Part shown: piece after piece, positions 55,435 to 64,000 of the stretch
Layout: each line of letters opens with the position of its first letter
Position numbering within the stretch: position 1 is the stretch's first letter
Assembly: GCA_017506865.1 (NCBI GenBank)
Contig: JAFCMP010000024.1
Span: forward strand, 1,178,001-1,242,000
DNA: 64,000 bases
Direction of reading: 5' to 3'
Source: Tribonema minus
Taxonomy: Eukaryota > Sar > Xanthophyceae > Tribonematales > Tribonemataceae
Translations under genes and position numbers: made by a program
Notes under the pieces: model-generated
What the model saw: the letters and a program-made list of their open reading frames with translations, nothing else
The model's database searches: none
Told to the model about the DNA's origin: nothing

Positions 55435-58400
55435 ATGGCCTTGGTGCCGGCTTTGTGGAATGGACAGTACATCATCAAGCAGCTTGATGAGGTGACAGGT
55501 GAGTTGACAAATGTTGCGAATTGCGCACCTCATGCTTCCTGCGCGCGAACACGGGGTCCACAATGCCGCTTGCGCTGCTGCTCTGACAGGCTACTTCTAC
55601 TACACCAACCAGAACACAGGGGAGGTCTACTGGGACAAGCCTGCTGGCGTCGATGTGGTCCTGCGCTCGGCTGAACCGCCGCCAGAGGAGCTGGAGGAGA
55701 AATGCAGGCAAGCCAAAGCCTGTTGCAGCTAGCGATGCGTTGAGTTGAACTGATAATAACAAATAATAACCTGGTTTGCGATGAAAGTGTCTTGTCTCGC
55801 AATATTGCTTCACATTTTATTGGTCAGGGGATAGACACATTGGCGACCTGCGGATGAGTGCCCCTGATGTAGACTGCAGCAAAATCGGCCTGCATTCCTT
55901 ACTGGCTGGTGCATGGCACTGGGTTGCACATTTGAAGCGCGCTCACCCCAGTTGCCTCCCTTGCTGAGCATTGATGGCGCACCGCACACAGTCTCAACGC
56001 CTCCCTCGCCTGCGACAGGCAGCGCGAGCGCGCCGCGGCGGAGCGGAAAGAGCGGCAGGAGCTGATCGAGAAGCAGCTGGCGCTGAGGCGGAAGGCTGCA
56101 GCGGAGAGAGATGCCGCGGCAAACAGTTCTGAGCACGCGCGCGTGGACGAGCTGTGGCGCGTCGCGGAGGAGCATGCTCTGCGCAGGAAGGGGCACTTCA
56201 GCCTGTGCTGGCACAGGTGCGCGCCTCGCGTAGCTCCGTAGCTCCGTTGCTTTCAATTTACAGAAAATTTGAGTCTTTGATTTTGGTTGCTAGGACTGCT
56301 GGGGTATCCAGTCCCATAAGCTGCTTTAGCCTTTCGTCGTGCTGATACCTCATTCCATCGTGCAGAGTCTTGGGATGTAGGTGTAAATGTTTCTTGACAG
56401 TACTCCTGATCTGACACATACCAGCTCCCTTCTTATGCTGATGTTTTCAAGTACTCGACGCACGCAGTATATGTGTGTGTGCGCGATGCGTGACGCGTCC
56501 GGTTCTGTGCTTGCGGACGCCACATGATTTGCGCGTTGGCGGTGCTGTCGTCGCTTCTGAAGTCTTGGAACCTGTGCAAGGCTTAACTGTCCTCCTTCAC
56601 TGACTCTCCTGCTGAGAGCTGTGACGCGCGCCTGTGTCGTGCCGCTGGCTTCTGTGCGCAGTGTGCACGCGGCTGCACTGCTCACGCCCCCCCTTCACGG
56701 CTGCTGGCAGGCACTGCCCCCGGGCATGCGCAAGCACCCCCTGCGGGCCGAGTTCCGCCCTCTGGTCACCCCTTACATGTCTCAGGCCGCCGAGCGCATT
56801 TGCGTCACGACTACTGTAGCGTGAAAATCTCTCCTGGCTGCTGGCTGCTCAGCGCAGCAGAGCCGTCCACCGTTCCCAACCTTGTCTTCACCCACCGCAT
56901 GCGCGCACCACATGCGCCGATCGCGCTGCACTGGTAGCCGTTCGCGCGCCGCTACCTCCGTCATCACGCAGGAGCGCTCAGCCACCACCAGTGCTCAGCG
57001 TCTACCGGTCGCCACATTCTCTCATTCTGTCCCGCACGCGCTCGCGCCAGGCTCGGCGCCGTCTCGCTGCGCCTGTGGACATACCACGCGCGCCGCCCCG
57101 CTGCGCCGCTGCTGGCGTCGATAGCGCTTCGCCATCACCAGCACTCAGCACTCACTGCTCGCCGCATTCTCGCACGCGCGCGCGCGCCAGGCTCGGCGCC
57201 GTCTCGCCGCGCCTGTGGACGTACCACGAGCGCCACGGCCCCGCCGCGCCGCCGCTGGTGTCCATAGCGCTGGTGGGCCAGGCGCTCGAGCGCGTGCCGC
57301 CGGAGCTGGTGTCGGGCCGGCACGCAGTGGCAGCGCTCACCAGCCTGAGCCTCGCGGCGAACGCGCTCACGGCGCTGCCGGACGAGATCTGCGGCTTGGC
57401 GGCGCTGCGCGAGCTCAACCTGCTGGGGAACGCGCTGCGGGAGCTGCCGGCGCGCATAGGTCGGTGCCGCGCTGCCGGTCCTAGTGGCAGTTGTACTTGC
57501 CAATGCGCCTTCTGCTTGGCGCGTAGGTCAGCGCGCACTGTTGCTGGGGTAGACTGCGCAGGGGCGGTCGGCTGTGGCTTCCGCAGTTCTGCAGACAAAG
57601 GCTTGGGGGCGCGAGGCTGTGCTGGAGAGTGCGCTGCTGGAGCTGCCGGCGCGCATAGGTCGGTGCCGTGTCGCCGGCTCATGTGACAGGCACACAGCGT
57701 CTGGCTAGCGCACCGAGCGCTGACATTTGGCCTTCGCTGGGTGCTCCACCGCAGCTGCCCAAAGCAGAGCATCGACAGTCCGCACGCAGCGTTGAGCGTC
57801 CATGCGCAGCAGCAGGTCAGCGCAGCACACGCTGCTTGCGTGCGCCCTTGCACCGTGCCCCACTGGCAAAGCTGCGTGCTGGCAGTCCGCGCGCGCCACC
57901 AGCCTGACGTCCGTACTACTCAGGGGTGGCGCGCGGCTGGTCACAGACCTCCTTCCCCGCATCCCTCACTGCAGAACACTAACCGCTGTTCATCATCCCT
58001 CCGCAGCACAGTGGGGCTACATGCGGCAGGGAAGCCGATCTGCTTATTCAAACGGCTGCTGCTGCAGCGCACCCACAATTCACACCGGGCATCCACATAC
58101 CCCCCCCCCCCCGCCAGGCCTATAGTGCCCAAGGACTGACACTGTGCACATGCATATGCCACCCCCCCCATCCCTCCATCCCCCCAGGCGCCCTGGCGCA
58201 GCTGCGCAGGCTCGAGCTCGCCGGCAACAAGCTGGAGGCGCTGCCGCCGAGCTTTGGCAACCTGACGCGGCTCAAGCGCATAGTGCTCGACTGCAACCGC
58301 CTGCGCGCGCTGCCCGAGACGCTCGGCACGCTGCGCTGCACACACCTCAGCCTCAACTTCAACAGGTATTTGCTTCTCACTTGAAGCGGGAGCAGCACAG

Positions 58401-60400
58401 CAGCGGCTATGGGCGCTGGCACGCGCGCGGCGGGGGATACTCTCAATAGTAGCGATTGAAGTTTATTTGAAGTCTCATTTGAAGTAGGGGAGGTCAGGCG
58501 GCGTGGGTGCTGGCATGCGTGTGGCGGCGGCACGTTTGAATAGAAGGCAGTGGGTCATTTGAAGTAGCGTCCGAGCAAGAACTTCAAGGCAGGGGCAGCC
58601 ACAGCTCCAGCAACATCGGCCTCTGACCCCGCGAAATGCTGTGCTATCGCTCCGCACTCTGCGTCACATGCTGCAGCCTGAATGTGGCGGTCATCCTGTC
58701 TGTTGCTGCACCGTATGGTCAGGCAACACAGATCAGATCCTCCGGAAACCTAAACCCTGCGTGCACATGTGCCCGTTTTTGCCCTGATACGTGCCTGGAA
58801 CGTCAGCTCCATTTCCGAGCACTGCCATTTTCAAGAGCTGCCGTACCTGAGTGCTGCCGCTGGAGAGCGCCACCGACGCGCCGGCTGCTGCGAGGGCATC
58901 ACGCGCCGGCACCCACCCGCCGCCAACACACTCAGAAACTAGGCACTCCTGCCATTTCCAGCGCACTGCTGGCACACGCGTGCCTGAGTGCTGCCGCTGC
59001 TGCGTGTCGATGACGTGTCGTGCTCCGGCTTGCACACGTCGTGCACCCGGTCGTCCTCGGCGACACCCTTCCGCTCTTGCGCTCGTCATGACACGATACA
59101 GCAGCGACCTCATCAACCTGAACATGCGTCTTCAGCAGCTGAACGGACGACCGCCGTGCGCGGCGCGCGCCGCGGCGCTTCCGCAGGCTGGGCGCGCTGC
59201 TGTGCCACGCCAAGGACGCCAACACACACATTTCCGAGTGCTAGCACTTCTGGGGGCCGCTGACGCGTTCCGCTCCAGCCTGCACAATGCTACATTCGAT
59301 CATCCTCGCCGAAAGCGATTTTGTTCTCGCAGTCGTCACAAGTTGACGGCGACCCTGATACCCACTTCTCGCATCGCGCAACATCAGAGCGTACGCACGC
59401 CGCGCCGCGCCGCTCCCGCACGCAGGCTCGGCGCGCTGCCGCGCTGCGTCAAGGACATGCCGCGGCTGCGCACGCTGCGCATCGACGGCAACGGCCTGCG
59501 CGCGCTGCCGCGCGCGATCGCCGCGTCGCCGAGAATAGTGTTGTTCTCGCAGTCATCGCAAGCTGACAGCGATCCCGATACTCAGTACGTGCGCCGCGAC
59601 ACTTCTGCGCGCAGGCTCGGCGCGCTGCCGCGCTGCGTCAAGGACATGCCGCGATTGCGCGCGCTGCGCGTCGACGGCAACGGCCTGCGCGCGCTGCCGG
59701 GCGAGATCGGCGCGGCGCCGCGCCTCGCGACGCTGAGCGCGTGCGGCAACCGCATCACGCAGCTGCCCGACTCGCTGTGCGCGCTCGCGGCGCTGCGGCG
59801 CCTGTGGCTCGACCACAACTTCCTCGCGAGCCTGCCAAGCGACTTTCACCGCCTCGAGGCGCTCGAGGAGCTGCGGCTCGAGGTGAGAGCGATCGATTGA
59901 GCGCTGCTGCTGCTTGTTTGCGTGGCGCCGGTTGGCGTGCGTCTGTGGGGCGGCAGCGCGCCGCGCGTGTGCCCAGACAGACGGCTGCAACGTGGCGGTT
60001 GTAGAGAAGGCCGGGGGGTGTCAGCGAAGGGGGCGTCGCGCGCCCCACCGTGCTTATGCGCCAGTCTGGGACGAACGTGCAGTCTATGTCAGCTTTGATG
60101 GAAGTGCACGCAAACATGCAAAATTGAATGCTTCATCGTCGTTTCCCGAGCGCCCGCGTCCGCGCGTCACCAGGTGACGCTCCGCACAATGTCAGCGCTC
60201 AACCTTTTCATCGCTCATCGACGTTACGCGTGCCGCTTGCCGCCGCCGCCGCCGCCGCCGCGCAGGGCAACCGGCACATGGTGTACCCGGGACCGGAGAC
60301 GGTGGCGGCCGGCGTCGCCGCTGTGCGCGCGTGGTGCCGGCGCCGCTTCAACGACCGCGTCCATGCGAGGCGCCACACCATCGTGCTCACCGTGCAGGTG

Positions 60401-60457
<57 letters not shown>

Positions 60458-61374
60458 TGCCGCCGCTGCCGCCGCTGAGACGCGCCGCTGAGACGTGCCG
60501 CTGTGACGTGCCGCTGAGACGTGAGATGTGGTGCTGGAAGCGATGGTGGAACACTGCTCAGGAGCACGCACAGACGTTGCGTAGATGTTGTCATCGCGCT
60601 CTGGTGCTGAGTGGCAGGTGCAGGCCGTTGCTACAATCAGTTGCGTGCGCTGGTGCCGTTGCCACGACGCTCAGTGCACGGCGCACAAAGGTCGCCCGCG
60701 CCGCTGACTACGAGCACGCGCGCCGGTGCACCGCCGTGGCTGACCGAACACTGCGTTGTTCACATGTGCTTGTGGGATTAGACAGCAAGGAGCCCAGTGC
60801 CAACGGGCGATGTGCGTTACTGTGAAAGGTGCAGCTGTTTGCGGGCTATTGGTGTGCATCGCGCTGCGGAACGGGCGGCTCAAGGGAGGCTTGTGGTGAC
60901 GGTTGCGCACGCGCTTTGCTTCCGAACGGACGCATGCGCTCTATGGGTCGGGCGCGCACCACATGGCCCCTGCAGATACCTCTGGGGGTAACTGGCCGCA
61001 GCGTGCAGAATGATAGAGTGACTTTGCGCAGCAAACTATCAACGAAACGGAAAGGCAGCATGCAGGGTGCCTCGTACAGCCAAGTACACCCGCGGCGCGC
61101 ACCGGTGCGGGCGCCGCCTTCCCGCGCGCAGTGTGAGCATTCGCTCAGTCATTCAATGCGCCCGTCGCCGCTGCCGCCCGTCCGCAGGACGCGCTGCAGC
61201 AGCTCGCAGAGAGCGGCCTCGCGAGCGCCGCGCACTTCGAGCCCGATGTGCGCGTTCTGCCCAGCGGCGCCATCAACATGTCCGCGGCGGCGGCGGCGGC
61301 GGCGGCAGGGGCGACGCCGCCGCCGACGGCGCCCAGCAGCGCCAACGAACAGCAGCGCTCCACGCGACGCGGCA

Positions 61375-61416
<42 letters not shown>

Positions 61417-63681
61417 GCGGTGCCAAGAGGAGTTCGAAGCAGAAGGGCGGGGATAGGGTGGCGACGGCGGACGCCGCGGCTGCGGCGGCGGCGGCCGTGA
61501 ACAAGGCGGGCGACCTGTACTACGCGCTCGTGTGGGACAAGCTGTGGGAGGAGATGCTGCCCGCGCTGGAGAGGCGCTGGGGGGAGGGGGGCGGCGACAC
61601 GAGGTCCGCGGCGCGTTTTGTGTTCCGCGTGCGCGCGACTGAGCACTGGCTTTTGCTGTGCGCTGTTTCAGAGTATGTTTGAGTTGAGGTGGTGGCGAGC
61701 GCTGGCGTGGTGGCCCAGCTGATCTTGCTGGCCTTGCGCTATGGTGGGCGGCTTCGGAGTGACTGACCCAGCTAGGGGCAGTCCACGCCGCCGCTGAACA
61801 TTATCGCAATGATGGGTCACGGCCTGCCTGACCAGCATCACGCATGCAGGCCACGTGTGGCCACCTTGCATACATGCGCTTCCCACATCACACGCTTATA
61901 ATACTTTGAAGTACACAAATCGCGATGCCTCCCCCCCCCCCTTCTCCTCATGTTCATCCAACGCCCCCCCCCCTCTCTGCCTGCCATTGCAGGGGCCACG
62001 TGACGACGTTTCCGTACACGCGCGATGAAGTGGAGGCAGTGCTCAAGGAGTACAGGGACCCCCTGGGCAGGGTCATGCGCACGCAGGCCGTCATGTTCAT
62101 GCGCTGCGCGTGCGTCAACCCGCAGACAGGTGCGGCGCGCGCTCGTTTGCGACTTCGCAATCTGCTGAGTTCGCAATTTTGCTGGTCCACATCAGTTACT
62201 GCACAGGGAGCAGATACGCCAACGCGGTTTGTAGTCTGAGCGGTCATCCTAAGAAGGGTGTGTACTGGTCAGAAGCGCAGCAGAAGCAGGACCATCTCCG
62301 TCAAGAGAAGGCGACATCCTGCCGGTACTACAGTTATGCTCTGATCCGATGCGTTCAACCGTGCATCAGAGGTCTCCTGGACCGCTCATTCATGACGGAA
62401 ATGACAGGGCAGGCGCCGAAGGGTGATGCTGAACCGCTGCTGTTACAGCAATTCGAAGGCCACAACATGAGCCCATGGCCCGTGAACACTCGAATCCATA
62501 CGCACCACGCGCATGCTGCAGCGGGCGCGCGTCGCAAGCAGCCCCCCCAATCTGACGCTCAGCATAAGTGAGTTCCACCGGTCGTACATGCGTAATCTCC
62601 GCGCTGTCGTCTGAAGACATGCATTGTGACACGGTCCATCGCGGGCCAGCGGAGAGTGTGCACTCTGCTGTAAGGGCAATCTGAAAGCTCCAAAATGTGT
62701 TGTGGCCCTGATATGCGTGCCAACTACACGCATGCAGCAGGGCACACACATTGCAGCCTCCCCCCCCTAAGCCCCCATTCCAGCCAGGATGGTGCGCTCT
62801 TCTGACGGCCGTGTGATTGAGTGCATTTGCGCGTGTGCGCAGGCCGCCGCAGAGTATGCGTGCCGCCGCGGCCGGGGTGGATGTGCGAGCGGCAGGCAAC
62901 GCTCATCCGCCGCACCATAGTCCTCGAGAGGGAGCAGATGGAGCGCCAGCGCGCGCGCCAGGCAAGTGCCCCCCCCCTCAGCAAACCCTAGTGACGGTAG
63001 CCCTACGTGACAGAGAAGGACAGCGCGTTAAGCGACTGACGTGTTGGCATGAGAGCCTACTGTAGACTTTGGCGTATCTCCAAGAGTGTTTCCTCATGCT
63101 ACTGTGATGCACGGTAGCAATGTGTTTTCCTGCACGAAGGTGATGCAGTGACGACTGTATGGATCCGTGCAGTGATGAGAGTGGCTTTCATACAAAACTT
63201 TGACCTGTACTTAGACACAAGGTGGCTAATTTTACTGGTATCTTGAAAAATAAGGTACCTTCAAGTACTTTTTCGCCCTTCAGTATGCAACGGGGGCCAG
63301 GCTCGTTTAACTGACGTCCAGAGGGTCCATGGAGCGAGCCTCCCAATTCTATGCACGCCGTGTAACAATAATTCATACTAAACGGCACCACCGTCCAGTT
63401 GTACGTCTTTTACAAACGATCCATCGGCTCTGCACAGCAACGTTCGACCCTCCTTGTTGTTATCGCATGCAAAAGTTAGGTTGTGCACTTTTGCGTGAAT
63501 GTTGACCTCGAGTGGGGGGGTCACAGAGACTCACATGGAGACTCACGACTCCTGACTCTTGCATTGCTGTCTCCCGTTGACCTTCCAGGAGGAGCGGGAC
63601 ATTGAGTTCCGCGTGCAGCTGGCGCGCAAGGTGGTCAAGGAGTACTCGGAGAGCGAGGAGGGGCGGCTACACTACCAGGAG
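55435..63681 (+). CDS. WW-like, coiled-coil and leucine-rich-repeat protein (3' end outside window)
   Basis: Twelve phase-consistent exons: 55435-55498, 55590-55707, 56019-56216, 56662-56778, 57191-57459, 58188-58365, 59615-59882, 60266-60397, 61188-61603, 61993-62129, 62843-62961 and 63589-63681, about 703 residues and continuing. Residues about 15-40 form a WW-like module (GYFYYTNQNTGEVYWDKPAG) whose first Trp position is unclear. A charged coiled coil follows (RERAAAERKERQELIEKQLA). At least seven leucine-rich repeats come next: ALTSLSLAANALTALPDEIC, ALRELNLLGNALRELPARI, LRRLELAGNKLEALPPSFGN, LKRIVLDCNRLRALPETLG, LRALRVDGNGLRALPGEIGA, LATLSACGNRITQLPDSLCA and LRRLWLDHNFLASLPSDFHR. The cap is MVYPGPETVAAGVAAVRAWC. 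Ala/Gly low complexity and a second charged helix end the visible part. Introns 2 and 11 have GC donors (AG/GCAAGC and CAG/GCAAGT). The donors at 56779, 57460 and 61604 are weak GTC types set by phase and homology. A scaffold role is inferred. Exon 4 and the exon 9/10 junction are least sure. Confidence 0.8.
56965..57280 (+). repeat. Tandem copies of the WW-LRR exon 5 acceptor and exon start
   Basis: The real acceptor at 57189-57190 is followed by GCTCGGCGCCGTCTCGCCGC and CCTGTGGACGTACCACG. A copy 140 bases upstream (AG at 57049-57050) is followed by GCTCGGCGCCGTCTCGCTGC and CCTGTGGACATACCACG. The intron words CACCAG-GCTCAGC and CGC-ACATTCTC are repeated with it. Confidence 0.88.
57619..57680 (+). 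repeat. Tandem copy of the WW-LRR exon 5 3' edge and donor
   Basis: The real exon end, GAGCTGCCGGCGCGCATAG with GTCGGTGCCG (GT at 57460), recurs 199 bases downstream with GT at 57659, preceded by the related GTGCTGGAGAGTGCGCTGCT. The unusual GTCGGT donor is identical in both. Confidence 0.88.
59175..59760 (+). repeat. Three tandem copies of the WW-LRR exon 7 acceptor and exon start
   Basis: The real acceptor AG at 59613-59614 precedes GCTCGGCGCGCTGCCGCGCT. A second copy has AG at 59423-59424 and the same 20 bases, continuing for about 100 bases of LRR coding. A third, decayed copy has AG at 59185-59186, then GCTGGGCGCGCTGCTGTGCC. The second copy also carries the intron words TTGTTCTCGCAGTC and GACGGCGACCC that precede the real exon. 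Confidence 0.9.
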
Positions 63682-64000
63682 GTATGCCAGTGTGATACGT
63701 ACCTACGTACGTGCGCGCATACATGCACACCGTAATGTACATAGACAATGACTGTACAAATTTATGAAAACGGTGCAAAAGATCAAAGAACTCTAGGTGA
63801 CATCTATACTCCTACTTCAAAGTAGCATGTACATATGCCTCCAAGTGGACCATAGTTCGGACGTACAGTATGTATGTATTGTCTGTATCACATGCACACA
63901 TGCCACGCATGTCCATTTGCATGATTGAATGAAATCCACTCTTGAAGTAGCAGGCATGTACTTTTATTATATTCCACTTGTGCTTATAGTTCTTGAAGCT
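63682..64000 (+). other. Start of the next WW-LRR intron
   Basis: The donor GTATGC at 63682 opens an intron that runs to the window edge. It is AT-rich and contains ACGTAC- and ATGTAC-type words and the AAAAGATC-CTCTAGGTGAC word also seen near 42069. No exon is visible. Confidence 0.5.

Noticed and set aside
60402-60474. Long (GCC)n tract
   Set aside because: It is a trinucleotide repeat just after the exon 8 donor, therefore intronic; no coding or regulatory claim is justified.

Overview
The window is nuclear DNA from an intron-rich, GC-rich unicellular eukaryote, most likely an alga or other protist. The evidence is frequent spliceosomal introns with GT-AG and some GC-AG boundaries, alanine-, glutamine- and glycine-rich low-complexity coding, TTAGGG-type repeats, and eukaryote-only protein families. 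GC-AG introns are common in some haptophyte and dinoflagellate lineages, but I cannot assign a clade from sequence alone. All exon models below were built by hand from splice motifs, reading-frame phase and family resemblance. No rRNA, CRISPR array, virus-like element or intact transposon was recognised.

Layout. (1) 221-5162 (-): a very large acidic, Ala/Ser-rich protein with eight W-x-x-F motifs, resembling clathrin-adaptor accessory proteins such as aftiphilin; it is cut by the left edge. (2) 5384-7150 (+), divergent from it: a methyltransferase with a DOT1-like SAM site and a C-terminal Tudor-like segment. (3) 7820-13884 (+): a secreted subtilisin-family protease in four exons, with AT-rich, motif-laden introns. 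(4) 14837-about 19854 (+): a zinc-finger plus ankyrin-repeat protein spread over many small exons. (5) 22173-27417 (-) and 31070-37593 (+): two head-to-head paralogues of the TMBIM/LFG/BAX-inhibitor-1 membrane family, with a small hydrophilic-protein gene (28293-29505, +) between them. (6) 37594-42795: largely gene-poor, with diverged repeats and a tRNA-like element. (7) 43098-44674 (-): a protein with a mitochondrial-type presequence, 3' end uncertain. (8) 45272-45665 (+): a 90-residue two-exon gene. (9) 47138-55174 (-): the spliceosomal G-patch/KOW protein GPKOW/MOS2/Spp2, eleven exons recovered. (10) 55435 to beyond the right edge (+), divergent from it: a WW-like, coiled-coil and leucine-rich-repeat protein, twelve exons recovered.

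The most unusual signal is not one gene. In three unrelated genes (TMBIM-B, GPKOW and the WW-LRR gene) at least eight exon edges have one to three extra tandem copies lying in the neighbouring intron. Each copy carries the end of the exon, the splice site and some intron. Some copies keep usable-looking splice sites. This looks like an ongoing process of splice-site duplication, exon-boundary sliding or intron growth. Three GC-AG introns and several weak GT donors occur in two of the same genes. The two TMBIM paralogues also give a clean natural record of intron gain or loss, including a 14-nt microexon.
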